This document shows positions 1 through 9,018 of a DNA stretch of 37,889 bases, piece after piece. Both the position numbers and the translations under genes were made by a program. The notes beneath the pieces were generated by a model, which worked only from the letters and a program-made list of their open reading frames with translations, did no database searches and was not told where the DNA came from. Source of the stretch: a bacterium (GTDB lineage: Bacteria; Bacillota; Clostridia; Oscillospirales; Acutalibacteraceae); the NCBI GenBank assembly GCA_004560045.1, contig SFWF01000017.1:1-37889 (forward strand), written 5' to 3'. Each line of letters starts with the position of its first letter. The first letter of the stretch is position 1.

Positions 1-82
1 TGCGGCTCGGTCTCTCGCGGCTCTGACGACGCACTGTGTCGTCATTCACTACCGCTCGTACGCTTCGCTACCCTGCTAGGGA
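1..82. repeat. 82-bp dispersed repeat, copy 1 (cut by window edge)
   Basis: These 82 bases are identical, base for base and in the same orientation, to 23078-23159; after that the two flanks diverge. The repeat is GC-rich and contains a stem-loop (TGACGAC, 7-base loop, GTCGTCA). Because the window begins inside it, the true left end is not visible. It lies beyond the 3' end of yfbR, as the other copy lies beyond a gene's terminator, so it behaves like an intergenic repeat. It is not inside a recognisable coding frame. Confidence 0.85.
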
Positions 83-125
83 AGGCCGACGGATACCGAG
101 GCAGTCTTATTTTCGGTATCGGTTT

Positions 126-163
126 TTAATTATCAATTTTCAACTTTCAATTTTCAATTATAT
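126..163. repeat. AT-rich heptamer tandem repeat
   Basis: Four consecutive 7-bp units at 133-160 read TCAATTT, TCAACTT, TCAATTT and TCAATTA, flanked by more A/T. It is a short intergenic tandem array, not a CRISPR (units far too short, no spacers). Confidence 0.7.
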
Positions 164-178
164 ATCTGCGCCGCTTGC

Positions 179-212
179 CTCTTCCCTCGGCCCCAGGCCC
201 TCTTCCCTAACC
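179..212. repeat. Purine/pyrimidine-skewed intergenic repeat related to 17028-17058
   Basis: On the minus strand this reads GGTTAGGGAAGAGGG, then a short GC-rich insert, then CGAGGGAAGAGG. The same two blocks occur in the tandem elements at 16861-16876 and 17028-17058 (GGTTTAGGGAAGAGGG and CGAGGGAAGAGGGG). It seems to be a partial copy or relative of that intergenic element. Confidence 0.5.
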
Positions 213-225
213 GCACCCGTAAGCG

Positions 226-804
226 TCAGTTTTTTCTTTGCTCGTCGAGGGTTAAATAGAAGCTGTCGATAAATTCGGCCATAAATGCGTCGGCTTCGGG
301 GCAACCGAGCTTTTCTATAGAGGCCTTCGTTGAAGCTTCGGCGTCCTTAAACTCCAAATTTCCCATTTTGACCTCTTCGATACACTTTATAAGGGCCGAA
401 AGCTTATCGGCCGCCTTAATAAGGCGCTCGGCCTCGGGGTCGGGGGAATAGACCGCGGAAAAATCGTCCCTCAGATCCTCCGGGAGCATAGAGATAAGCT
501 CCTCCTCGGCCACCGCTTCGATCTTTTTATAAGCCTCTTTGATTTCGGGGTTATAGTATTTTATCGGGGTCGGCATATCCCCCGTGATAATTTCGGAGGT
601 ATCGTGAAACATAGCGCAGACCGCAATTCGGTCGGCATCGTAGCTTTTTCCCATTCGCTTATTTCCAATAAGAGCAAGACAGTGGGCGATAAAGGCCACC
701 TCTAAGGAATGCTCGCTTAAATTCTCCTGACGGGTGTTTCTCATAAGGCCCCAGCGGTTTATATTTTTCATTCGGGAAAGAATCGCGTAAAAATGACTTG
801 GCAT
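226..804 (-). CDS. yfbR: 5'-deoxynucleotidase, YfbR family (HD domain)
   Basis: Predicted cytoplasmic, metal-dependent HD-domain phosphohydrolase that dephosphorylates deoxynucleoside 5'-monophosphates in nucleotide salvage and pool control. The 192-aa length is close to E. coli YfbR, and the N-terminus matches it closely (SHF.A.LSR, INRW.LMRN, EN.SEHS). Visible metal and catalytic residues are His32 in SEHS, His67-Asp68 in FHDTSE, and Asp133 in KAADKLSA; the family motif TGDMPTPIKYYN follows the HD pair. The start is the ATG at 804, with AAGGAG upstream. The gene is monocistronic here and diverges from yfhO, with overlapping promoters. Assignment rests on motifs, and HD hydrolases can vary in substrate. 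Confidence 0.9.
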   Translation of the reverse strand: MPSHFYAILSRMKNINRWGLMRNTRQENLSEHSLEVAFIAHCLALIGNKRMGKSYDADRIAVCAMFHDTSEIITGDMPTPIKYYNPEIKEAYKKIEAVAEEELISMLPEDLRDDFSAVYSPDPEAERLIKAADKLSALIKCIEEVKMGNLEFKDAEASTKASIEKLGCPEADAFMAEFIDSFYLTLDEQRKN

Positions 805-829
805 ATATATAATCTCCTTATTTGCTTAC

Positions 830-863
830 TTGATAATTATACCATTAAATGATATAATATCAA
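830..863. promoter_or_regulatory. Overlapping divergent sigma-A promoters (yfbR / yfhO)
   Basis: Plus strand: TTGATA at 830-835, 17-bp spacer, TATAAT at 853-858, driving yfhO. Minus strand: TTGATA (858-863), 16-bp spacer, TATAAT (836-841), driving yfbR. The two promoters lie over the same 34 bp, so the genes probably compete for polymerase. Confidence 0.7.
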
Positions 864-888
864 TATCTTTTTTACGGAGGAAACGGCC

Positions 889-3420
889 TTGACCTATTCT
901 GTCGCAAAGAAACGACTGCTCGGAAAGGAAAAAGGTCAGGCACGGTCGGTATTTTTTATCGCCCTTGTCTGCGCCGCCTGCTTTTTCGTGCCCTTTATGA
1001 TATACGACGGGGGATATTTTATATTCTTCGGTGATTTTAACGTTCAGCAGATACCGTTTTATAAGCTTTGTCACGAGGCTATAAGAAACGGAGAGATGGG
1101 CTGGAGCTTTACTACCGACCTTGGCGCCAACTTTATAGGCTCTTATACCTTTTATAATATTACGAGTCCCTTTTTCTGGCTGACCCTGCCTTTTCCCAAC
1201 TCCTGGGTACCTTATTTTATGGGACCGCTTCTTATTTTAAAATTCGCCTGCGCCGCCCTTACCTCCTTCCTTTTTATAAGAAGGTTTACCCGCTACGACT
1301 ATACCGCAAAGCTCGGCGCGCTCCTTTACGCGTTTTCGGGCTTTTCGATCTATAATATCTTCTTTAACCATTTCCACGAGGCTATAGTTTTCTTCCCCCT
1401 TCTGCTTCTTGCTTTCGAAATGCTCGTAACCGAAAACAAACGGGGCGTTTTCGCGGTAGCGATAGCGGTCTGCGCTATGGTAAACTATTTCTTCTTCGTA
1501 GGAATGCTTGTTTTCGGAGTTATCTATTTTGTGATAAGACTTATAAGCCGCGCCATAAAGCCTACCGCTTCGGTATTTTTCGCGGTATTCTTCGAGGCGA
1601 TACTCGGTATGCTTCTCGCCTGCATCGTCCTTCTGCCCTCATATCTTGCTATTGCGGGCAACTCACGTATAAGCGAGGTCGACCTCGGCTGGAACTCTCT
1701 GCTTTTCGGAAAGGAAAGCATTTACGCCAATGTTTTCGAGGTATTCTTCTTCCCGCCGGATCTTCCCGCACGACCCGTATTCTTCCCCGAGGCCGACGTA
1801 AAATGGTCATCGCTGGGCGCCTGGCTCCCCCTCTTCAGTATGGTCGGGGTTTTCGCCTTCGCAAGCGCCCGCAAGGGAAGCTGGCTTAAAAGAGTTCTTA
1901 TAACCTGCGCCGTAATGGCCTTTGTTCCGATTTTAAATTCGGCCTTTTATGCCTTTAACGACGCCTACTATGTCCGCTGGTTCTATATGCCCATTCTGCT
2001 TATGGCCCTCGCTACCGCTATCGCCGTAGAGCAGACCGATATTTCCCTCGATAAGCCCTTTAAATGGGTCTTCGGAATAACTATGGGTATTACCCTTATC
2101 GTCGGCTTCTTCCCGCAGACCACCGACGACGGACTTAAGTTCGGACTTTATACCGAGCCCGGAAATCTTATGTATCTGAGTCGCTTCTGGATAACCTGCG
2201 CCGTTGCTCTTATCAGCCTCTCTATACTTTTCGTCCTTATTAAAAAATTCAGAAACGATACCAAAAAATTCGTTAAGCATTCTATACTTTGGGCTATGGT
2301 CGCGGCCGTATTCTATACCAATTTCTTTATTGCGGGAGGAAAATCTCATTCCTATACCCACGAGGTAGTCGTCGATCAGCTTATAGAGGGAGACCTTGCG
2401 CTTGAGGGCGACCCCGACACCTTCAGAGTAGATACCTATTCCTGTATGGATAATACCCCTATGTTCCTCGGCTATTCGAGCATCAACGCATTTCATTCCA
2501 TAGTACCCTCCTCTATAATGGAATTCTATAACTTTATCGGTATAAAACGCGACGTTGCAAGCCGTCCCGACACCGATTACTACGCCATAAGACCCCTCCT
2601 TTCGGTTAAATACCTTATTCAGCAGGAGTCGGAGGATCCCTTTACCGACAAAAACGGCAATAACGCCATGCCCGGCTATGAATACCTTCATAATGCTTCG
2701 GGCTTTGAGATTTACGAAAACGAAAACTATATCGGCTACGGCTTCTCTTACGACGCTTATATGTCCTATGCCGACTGTGAGGGAATGAGCGGAAGCGAGC
2801 GTTCCAAGGAAATGCTCAGGGCAATTCTTTTAGACGAGGCGCAGATAGACAAATACCGGCATCTGCTTACCCACAGAACCAACTATATAAGTGACGAATA
2901 CGCAGGCTACAATATGTCCTACACCGACGTCAGAGCCGAAGCCGACCGACGTCAGGCCACCGCCGCAACCTCCTTTAAAACGGGTAAAAATTCCTTTACC
3001 GCAACGGTCGAGCGTGATCGCGCCAATCTTGTTTTCTTCTCTATTCCCTACGACGAGGGCTGGTCGGCAACCGTTAACGGGAAGGCCGTTCCCATAGAGA
3101 AGGTAAACGTCGGCTTTATGGCCGTACCCGTAGAGGCAGGAACGAGCGAGATTGTATTTACCTATAAGACCCCCGGACTCGGTATGGGTACGGTGATTTC
3201 GGTTTCGGCCCTCGGAGTACTTATAGTTTACCTTGCGGTATGCTTTGTATGGCGTAAAAAGCACAGCGCCCGCCTAAGCTATCCCGAAGGAGAGGAGCTG
3301 CTTTCGCGCTGGGAAAACGAGCTTGAAGGCGAGGCCTTGACTTCCCTTACCGAGGGAGATTTTGACGGGTCCTCCCCCGAGGACGACGAGGAGACGGAGG
3401 AACCGCCCGATGATTTATAA
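889..3420 (+). CDS. YfhO family polytopic membrane protein
   Basis: Large integral membrane protein (843 aa) of the YfhO family, which has a GT-C-like multi-helix N-terminal part. In other Firmicutes such proteins are linked to glycosylation of cell-surface polymers such as lipoteichoic acid. The first membrane helix is at about residues 20-45, followed by the family signature FNVQQIPFY and many further helices to about residue 490. An extracytoplasmic region follows, ending in the conserved block YDEGWSATVNGK, and a last helix lies at about 774-795. The C-terminal 48 residues form an acidic cytoplasmic tail. The start is TTG at 889, with ACGGAGG eight bases upstream. The stop overlaps the start of the next gene, so the two are translationally coupled. 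The acceptor polymer cannot be inferred. Confidence 0.88.
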   Translation: MTYSVAKKRLLGKEKGQARSVFFIALVCAACFFVPFMIYDGGYFIFFGDFNVQQIPFYKLCHEAIRNGEMGWSFTTDLGANFIGSYTFYNITSPFFWLTLPFPNSWVPYFMGPLLILKFACAALTSFLFIRRFTRYDYTAKLGALLYAFSGFSIYNIFFNHFHEAIVFFPLLLLAFEMLVTENKRGVFAVAIAVCAMVNYFFFVGMLVFGVIYFVIRLISRAIKPTASVFFAVFFEAILGMLLACIVLLPSYLAIAGNSRISEVDLGWNSLLFGKESIYANVFEVFFFPPDLPARPVFFPEADVKWSSLGAWLPLFSMVGVFAFASARKGSWLKRVLITCAVMAFVPILNSAFYAFNDAYYVRWFYMPILLMALATAIAVEQTDISLDKPFKWVFGITMGITLIVGFFPQTTDDGLKFGLYTEPGNLMYLSRFWITCAVALISLSILFVLIKKFRNDTKKFVKHSILWAMVAAVFYTNFFIAGGKSHSYTHEVVVDQLIEGDLALEGDPDTFRVDTYSCMDNTPMFLGYSSINAFHSIVPSSIMEFYNFIGIKRDVASRPDTDYYAIRPLLSVKYLIQQESEDPFTDKNGNNAMPGYEYLHNASGFEIYENENYIGYGFSYDAYMSYADCEGMSGSERSKEMLRAILLDEAQIDKYRHLLTHRTNYISDEYAGYNMSYTDVRAEADRRQATAATSFKTGKNSFTATVERDRANLVFFSIPYDEGWSATVNGKAVPIEKVNVGFMAVPVEAGTSEIVFTYKTPGLGMGTVISVSALGVLIVYLAVCFVWRKKHSARLSYPEGEELLSRWENELEGEALTSLTEGDFDGSSPEDDEETEEPPDDL

Positions 3421-4303
3421 GCTTAAGCTTATAACCTCCATGCTCATTTTCGGCACTATCGGTATTTTCGTAAACTATATCGATCTGCCGTCGGGCTTTA
3501 TCGCCTTTGTCAGAGGTGCGATAGGAGCGGTCTGTCTTATTCTTTTCTCCCTTGCTTCGAGGTCGGCAATATCCAAAGCCGAGATCAAAAGCAATTTTTG
3601 GCTTCTCGTTATTTCGGGAGCCGCAATAGGCTTTAACTGGATATTCCTTTTCGAGTCGTATAAATACGCAGGGGTACCGATAGGAACCCTTTGCTACTAT
3701 ATGGCGCCTGTATTTATAATCGTCGCCTCTCCCTTCCTGCTTAAAGAACGCTTTACGCTTAAAAAGCTTTTCAGTATAATACTGTCTCTTGGTGGGATGG
3801 TCTTCGTTTCGGGAATTATCGGTGGAGAGCTTCCCGAGGGAGATATCGCTATCGGAATAGTTTTCGGACTTTCGGCGGCTCTCCTTTACGCTTCGGTCAT
3901 CCTTATGAACAAAAAGCTTAAGGACATTTAAGTAAGCAACAAAACTATCGTTCAACTCGCCTCGGCCGCAGTTGTGGTACTGCCCTACAGTCTCGCCTTT
4001 GAAAGCATAGAAGCGGCCGCCTTTACGCCCCTTAGCATTTCGCTTCTTATCTGTGTAGGGGTAGTTCACACGGGAATTGCTTATCTTCTTTATTTCGGAT
4101 CTCTTTCGGGAGTAACGGCCACCACCGCCGCCATTTTCAGCTATATCGATCCCGCTCTTGCGATAGTCCTTTCGGCGGTGATCCTTTCTCAGCCTATGGA
4201 TATTTTTGCCGGAATCGGCGCAGTTTTAATTCTATTCGGAGCGCTTTTAAGCGAGATAGAATTTAAGCTTGAAAGAAAGAATAAACAGGGAGTAAATATA
4301 TAA
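3410..4303 (+). pseudogene. EamA/DMT-family transporter interrupted by an in-frame TAA
   Basis: A drug/metabolite transporter of the EamA family, whose usual length is about 290-300 aa, is encoded in a single frame from the ATG at 3410 (GGAGG at 3396-3400). A TAA at 3929-3931 cuts it after 173 residues. Downstream the same frame continues without break (VSNKTIVQL, VVVLPYS, SYIDPALAIVLS) to 4303, giving the expected second repeat. The first part has about six membrane helices and the second about four, so the stop falls in the loop between the two EamA repeats. A one-base change would restore one 297-codon gene. It could be a recent nonsense mutation, a sequencing or assembly error, or two separately made half-transporters; no convincing ribosome site precedes the second half. 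Confidence 0.75.
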
Positions 4304-4305
4304 TT

Positions 4306-4330
4306 AAAAGGCACGGATTCCGTGCCTTTT
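4306..4330. terminator. Bidirectional rho-independent terminator
   Basis: Perfect stem AAAAGGCACGG / CCGTGCCTTTT with loop ATT, immediately after the EamA frame and just before the end of the convergent permease gene. It has A and T tracts on both sides, so it can serve both directions. Confidence 0.9.
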
Positions 4331-4335
4331 AAAAT

Positions 4336-5199
4336 TTATCTGATTATAAGTCCCGCAAGGCTTCCGAAGATGAGACCTGCGGCAAAAACGACAGCGGTTA
4401 TGATAAGGCTGTCCTTTTTGCTTTTATTAACTCGGTAGAGAACCAAAAGTCCGACTCCGCCGTTGGTAAGCAGGCCGCAGAGCAGTGGTCCGAGTCCTAA
4501 AGCGCCCTCCACGTAAAGGGAGGTCAGGGTTACCGAAACGGCACAGCTCGGAACAAGTCCGATGAAGGCGGCGGCAAGCTCGCTCAGTACGGGGAAGTTA
4601 AGGGCCGTCTTTATCGCCTCCTCGGGGATAAGCTCGAGAGCAATATGAAGCAGAACCGAAACGACGAATATAATAAGTAAGATCTTAAGGGTATGCTTTA
4701 TGGCCGAAAGCCAAACGCCGTCATTGCAGGAGCAGTTTTCTCTTTCGCAGAAGCCGTGAATATCCTCCTCGCGTTCGGCATGACGCTTTCTTAAGATAAG
4801 GTCGGCCACAAACCCCACAAGGGTACCTATAACGAACTTGAAAACAAGTATAAAAATTATGATCCATAGGGTTATTCGCTTCTTTCCGAGCTCGGGAAGC
4901 ATTATAACAAGCATTTCGTCGCTGGTAGCAAGAAGCACGGCAATAAGGGTTCCCATCGTCGCCGTTCCCGCGGCATACATTCCCGCAATTGCGCCCGAAA
5001 AGCCGCACTGCGGAATAAGGCCCAGCGCCGAGCCGATAAGGGGGCCTGCGCCCTTTACCTTACGCATAGCGCCGGTGAGCCTGCTGCTGCTTGTGTGCTC
5101 GAGCCACTCCATAAACAGATAGGCGAGGAATATTATAGGAGCCATTTTAGCCGTCTCTATAAGGCTATGCTCCAACGCGTGTAGTATCTCGTGTGGCAT
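4336..5199 (-). CDS. Putative heavy-metal/arsenic permease (ArsP_2-like, 10-TM type)
   Basis: 287-aa polytopic membrane protein resembling the putative heavy-metal exporter family (often named arsenic efflux protein or putative manganese transporter). It has two inverted-repeat halves, each with a conserved Pro-x-Cys motif in a membrane helix: PQCGFSG (Cys65) and PSCAVSV (Cys219). Between them is a hydrophilic loop with three cysteines (151, 156, 158, FCERENCSC), a plausible metal-sensing or binding site. The start ATG at 5199 has TTGGAGA upstream. It lies 59 bp downstream of recG and may be co-transcribed or use a weak promoter of its own. The ion is not deducible. Confidence 0.75.
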   Translation of the reverse strand: MPHEILHALEHSLIETAKMAPIIFLAYLFMEWLEHTSSSRLTGAMRKVKGAGPLIGSALGLIPQCGFSGAIAGMYAAGTATMGTLIAVLLATSDEMLVIMLPELGKKRITLWIIIFILVFKFVIGTLVGFVADLILRKRHAEREEDIHGFCERENCSCNDGVWLSAIKHTLKILLIIFVVSVLLHIALELIPEEAIKTALNFPVLSELAAAFIGLVPSCAVSVTLTSLYVEGALGLGPLLCGLLTNGGVGLLVLYRVNKSKKDSLIITAVVFAAGLIFGSLAGLIIR

Positions 5200-5230
5200 T
5201 GAATTTCTCCAAATTAAAAAGTCCTTGGCT

Positions 5231-5259
5231 ATTTTATCATACTTTTAAAAAAATTGCAC
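5231..5259 (-). promoter_or_regulatory. Weak candidate promoter for the metal permease
   Basis: On the minus strand, GTGCAA (5254-5259), 17-bp spacer, TAAAAT (5231-5236). The -35 element is poor and touches the recG stop codon, so read-through from the recG operon is equally possible. Confidence 0.35.
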
Positions 5260-7283
5260 TAATTATTTTTCATCCTCGAAAGCATTCGATGAATTTCGGC
5301 CTTAAAGTCTGCATTTTCGGGGGCTTTAAGCAGGGGGTCGGCCTTAATAAGCTCGGCGGCCTGACGACCCGCAAGACGAAGCATCGCAAGATCGCTCGAC
5401 AGGTCGGCGATACGAAGCTCGGGTAGGCCGTGCTGACGGTTGCCGAGGAAGTCTCCGGGGCCTCGAAGGGCCAGATCCTTATCGGCGATCTCAAAGCCGT
5501 CGACCGTATCGCACATTATTTTAAGTCGGGTCTCCTTAGCGGTTTTCGAATCGGAAATAAGGATACAGTCGGATTTAAAGCCGCCCCGGCCTATTCGGCC
5601 CCTTAGCTGATGAAGCTGAGAAAGTCCGAAGCGTTCGGCGTTTTCGATAACCATTATCGTAGAATTCGGAACGTCGATTCCGACCTCGATCACCGTCGTC
5701 GAAATAAGAAGGTCGATATCTCCCTTCGCGAAGGCACGCATTACCTCGTCCTTTTCCTTCGGCTTCATTTTTCCGTGAAGCAGGCCGAGTCTGTAATTCT
5801 TAAACTCGTTTTTCGAAAGGGCCTCGAAATATTCCTCGGCCGAAATAAGGCTTCCTTCGTCCTCTCCCTCTTCGACCAAGGGGCAGACGATATAGCCCTG
5901 ATGACCCGCTTCAATATGCTTCTTTATATAGTTATAGACCCTTTCGTGGTAGGAGGAGCCGACACAGTAGGTATCGACCGCCTGACGGCCCTTCGGATAT
6001 TCGTCGATGATCGAAACGTCAAGGTCTCCGTGCATTATGAGGGCAAGGGTTCGGGGTATCGGCGTAGCCGACATAACGAGAAGGTGTGGCGCTTTTCCCT
6101 TAGAGGAAAGGACCGCCCTCTGCTCAACGCCGAAGCGGTGCTGTTCGTCGGTTATAACAAGTCCGAGATTTTTAAAATAAACGTTATCCGAAAGCAGAGC
6201 GTGGGTACCTATAACAAGGTCGATCTCGCCGACCTCGAGCCGTTTTTTTAGCTCGTCCTTCTTTTTCTTACTGAGACTTCCCGTAAGCAGGGCGACCCTT
6301 ATATCGGTAGCTTCGAAGAATTTCGAGAAGGTCTTAAAATGCTGCTCGGCTAAGATCTCGGTAGGGGCCATCATTGCGGCCTGATAACCGTTTTTGACGG
6401 CGGAATAGCAGCAGGCGGCGGCTACGGCGGTTTTTCCGCTTCCGACGTCGCCCTGAATAAGACGGTTCATAGGCCTTTTATCCGACATATCGGCGGCGGC
6501 CTCGGCTATACATCTTTTCTGCGCCGAGGTAAGCTCAAAGGGTAAAAGGCTATAAAAATCATTGGTATAGTCCTTATTAAATACGCAGGGAGTACGGCCT
6601 CGGTTAACATTTTTTATAAGCAGAAGTCCTGCCTGAAGCATAAAAAGCTCTTCGAAAATAAGGCGGCGTCTCGCTTTAACGAGAAGCTCCTTATTTTCGG
6701 GAAAATGAACGTTTTTAATTGCCTCGCTTCTTGACATCAGACGGTTTTCGTCGATAATTCTTTTCGGTAAAAGCTCCTTCGGTTCTACGGCGGTAAGGGC
6801 GGTCTTGACCGATTTTTCCAGGGCGGTACTGTTCAGTCCTGCGGTTGCGGGATAGATGGGACGCAGATAATCAAACCCCGCAGGTCTTATCTTCGGAGAG
6901 GACATTTCGGCATAAAAGGACTCGGTAGAAAGCTTTCCGTAGAACAGGAACTCGCTTCCGACCTTAAGCTTTTCGGCGTCGTATTTGTTGTTGAAAACGG
7001 TGACCGACATAACGCCGCTTTTATCCCTGACCGTTGCCTTATAAAGAATCATATTTTTTCGGATATAGTTCTCCCTTACAGGGGTCATAACCTCGGCCTT
7101 TATACAGACGGTACCCTTACCTCTTGCCTCGGAGATGGGAGTAATAAGGCTCCAATCCTCGTAGGAACGGGGATAAAAACGCAAAAGGGCGCCGACAGTG
7201 TCGATGCCCAGTTTGCCGTATAACAGGGAGCGTTTTTCGCCTATCCCTTTAAGATATCTTATGCTGTCCGATTCGGTTGCCAT
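5259..7283 (-). CDS. recG: ATP-dependent DNA helicase RecG
   Basis: Full-length RecG (674 aa), the superfamily 2 translocase that regresses stalled replication forks and branch-migrates Holliday junctions. The N-terminal wedge/OB region is at about residues 60-140. The helicase core follows: Walker A GDVGSGKT at 278-285, DEQH box at 379-382, SATPIPRT at 405-412, arginine-finger motif QLRGRIGRG at 559-567, and the RecG TRG region RGPGDFLGNRQHG at 607-619. The start ATG at 7283 has GGAGG six bases upstream. It lies 13 bp after fakA, in an order also known from Bacillus (yloU, yloV ... recG). No residue of the active motifs is missing. Confidence 0.97.
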   Translation of the reverse strand: MATESDSIRYLKGIGEKRSLLYGKLGIDTVGALLRFYPRSYEDWSLITPISEARGKGTVCIKAEVMTPVRENYIRKNMILYKATVRDKSGVMSVTVFNNKYDAEKLKVGSEFLFYGKLSTESFYAEMSSPKIRPAGFDYLRPIYPATAGLNSTALEKSVKTALTAVEPKELLPKRIIDENRLMSRSEAIKNVHFPENKELLVKARRRLIFEELFMLQAGLLLIKNVNRGRTPCVFNKDYTNDFYSLLPFELTSAQKRCIAEAAADMSDKRPMNRLIQGDVGSGKTAVAAACCYSAVKNGYQAAMMAPTEILAEQHFKTFSKFFEATDIRVALLTGSLSKKKKDELKKRLEVGEIDLVIGTHALLSDNVYFKNLGLVITDEQHRFGVEQRAVLSSKGKAPHLLVMSATPIPRTLALIMHGDLDVSIIDEYPKGRQAVDTYCVGSSYHERVYNYIKKHIEAGHQGYIVCPLVEEGEDEGSLISAEEYFEALSKNEFKNYRLGLLHGKMKPKEKDEVMRAFAKGDIDLLISTTVIEVGIDVPNSTIMVIENAERFGLSQLHQLRGRIGRGGFKSDCILISDSKTAKETRLKIMCDTVDGFEIADKDLALRGPGDFLGNRQHGLPELRIADLSSDLAMLRLAGRQAAELIKADPLLKAPENADFKAEIHRMLSRMKNN

Positions 7284-7296
7284 AAGGCACCTCCGA

Positions 7297-8961
7297 TTAT
7301 TCTACGGAAATAATGAAATAGTATACCGGCTGACCGCCGTTTACCAGAGTGAACTCAACCTTGCTTCCGAATTTATTCTCTAAAACCTTGAAGAGAGCCT
7401 CTGCCTGCTTGTCGGTAATGTCCTCGCCGTAGAATACGGTAACGAAGGAGGAGTCCTTCTTAAGGAGCTGCTTAGTGAGGCGGACGAGGCAGTTTTCAAT
7501 ACTCGTTTCGGTAAATACTATCTTTCCGCCGTCGAGGGCTAAAAGCTCGCCCTGTCTGATCTTCTTGCCGTCGAACTCGGAGTCGCGGGCGGCAAAGGTT
7601 ATCTGACCCGTGCCGACCTTGTTGATAGCGTTTCCGAGATTTATTGCGTTCTTCTCGGCATCGACGTCGGGATCGAAGTGAAGCATAGCGGTAACTCCCT
7701 GCGGAATGGTGCGGCTGTGAATAACGATGACGTTTCTCGTAGCAAGGGGGATAGCCTGCTCAGCGGCCATAATAATGTTCTTATTGTTGGGGAGGACGAA
7801 TACCGTCTCGGCGGGGGTAGACTCGATAGCGCGAAGGATATCGTCGGTAGAGGGGTTCATGGTCTGACCGCCGCTTACGACTACGTCTGCGCCAAGGTCG
7901 GTAAAGATGGCGGCAAGGCCTTCTCCTGCGGCAACCGATACGAAGCCGTAGGGCTTTTCGGGCTTGGCAGGTCTAAAAGGCTCGTTTGCCTTTGCGGCGG
8001 CAGCGGCCTCCTGCTTGGCCTGCTCGTGCTGCTCAGCCATATTTTCGATTTTAAGCTTGGTAAGCGCGCCGAAGGTAAGAGCCTTCTCAATAGCGTTACC
8101 GGGATGATCGGTATGAACGTGAACCTTTATAATTTCCTCGTCGTCGACTACTACTACGCAGTCGCCCATAGACTCAAGATAGCTTCTGAGCTCTGCGGGC
8201 TCCTTATCGCAGTCGGCCGAACGGATTATAATAAATTCGGTGCAGTAGGGGAAGTTTATATCGAAGTCTTCAAGCTCTCCTGCGGCATTTCTGACCGTAG
8301 GAGCGGCTTCTTCTTCGGCTTTGGCGGCAGGTGCGTCAGCGGGCATTATCATCACGCCGTCCTTAAGCACCGAGTACATACCCTCGAGGATAACCACGAA
8401 GCCCTGTCCTCCTGCGTCAACGACCCCTGCCTTCTTAAGCACGGGAAGCATTTCGGGGGTTTCGGCAAGAGCCTTCTTGGCGCCTTCCATAGCGGCCTCG
8501 AAAACCTCTAAGGGATCTTTTCCTTCGTCGTTTGCGAGGGTTGCATATTCGCTTGCAACGCGGGCAACCGTAAGGATGGTGCCCTCGGTGGGCTTCATAA
8601 CGGCCTTGTATGCGGCCTCAACGCCTGCTTTAAAGGCGGCGGCAAGATTCTGAGAGGTTATTTCCTCGGCATCCTTAAAGCCCTTTGCAAGGCCTCTGAA
8701 AAGGAGGGAGGTAATAACGCCCGAGTTTCCTCTTGCTCCGCGAAGAAGGGCGGAAGCGGCGGTTTGTGCAACCTTGCCCACAGGCTCATCCTTAACACGG
8801 GCAAGCTCCTTTGCGGCATTGCCGATACTCATTGACATATTGGTACCGGTATCTCCGTCGGGTACGGGGAAGACGTTAAGATCGTCGACCGCCTTTTTAT
8901 TATTTGCAATGTTATTTGCTGCAGAAATAATTGCGTCACGCAGCATGTTTCCGTTAAACAT
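7297..8961 (-). CDS. fakA: Fatty acid kinase subunit FakA / DAK2-domain protein (YloV)
   Basis: 554-aa protein of the YloV/FakA family. FakA binds ATP and, with a FakB (DegV) lipid carrier, phosphorylates exogenous fatty acids for entry into phospholipid synthesis. The N-terminal DhaL nucleotide and Mg site is clear: NVFPVPDGDTGTN at residues 29-41 with Asp35 and Asp37. Next comes a middle domain, then an Ala/Glu/Lys-rich linker at about 325-345, and a C-terminal DAK1-like domain. The chosen start is the ATG at 8961, preceded by AAGGAG at seven bases; an in-frame upstream ATG at 8988 lacks a ribosome site. No FakB gene is in the window. Upstream (8962-9018) is a 57-bp gap with two tiny hairpins, AGCCT/AGGCT and GCGCA/TGCGC. 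Confidence 0.92.
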   Translation of the reverse strand: MFNGNMLRDAIISAANNIANNKKAVDDLNVFPVPDGDTGTNMSMSIGNAAKELARVKDEPVGKVAQTAASALLRGARGNSGVITSLLFRGLAKGFKDAEEITSQNLAAAFKAGVEAAYKAVMKPTEGTILTVARVASEYATLANDEGKDPLEVFEAAMEGAKKALAETPEMLPVLKKAGVVDAGGQGFVVILEGMYSVLKDGVMIMPADAPAAKAEEEAAPTVRNAAGELEDFDINFPYCTEFIIIRSADCDKEPAELRSYLESMGDCVVVVDDEEIIKVHVHTDHPGNAIEKALTFGALTKLKIENMAEQHEQAKQEAAAAAKANEPFRPAKPEKPYGFVSVAAGEGLAAIFTDLGADVVVSGGQTMNPSTDDILRAIESTPAETVFVLPNNKNIIMAAEQAIPLATRNVIVIHSRTIPQGVTAMLHFDPDVDAEKNAINLGNAINKVGTGQITFAARDSEFDGKKIRQGELLALDGGKIVFTETSIENCLVRLTKQLLKKDSSFVTVFYGEDITDKQAEALFKVLENKFGSKVEFTLVNGGQPVYYFIISVE

Positions 8962-9018
8962 CAGAACACTCCTTAAAATTGGGCGCAAAAATGCGCTGTA
9001 GATAGCCTCAAGGCTTTA

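Noticed and set aside
133..160. Possible CRISPR-like array
   Set aside because: Units are only 7 bp with no spacers, and no cas gene is present.
1933..2691. Long minus-strand open frame opposite yfhO
   Set aside because: It has no ribosome site and its translation is a shadow of yfhO's codon pattern.
3929..3931. Stop codon recoding (selenocysteine or pyrrolysine) in the EamA gene
   Set aside because: The codon is TAA, not TGA or TAG, no insertion-element-like hairpin follows, and no other gene in the window shows recoding.
7678..8511. 277-codon plus-strand open frame opposite fakA
   Set aside because: It lies wholly inside a well-supported gene and has no start signal or family motif.
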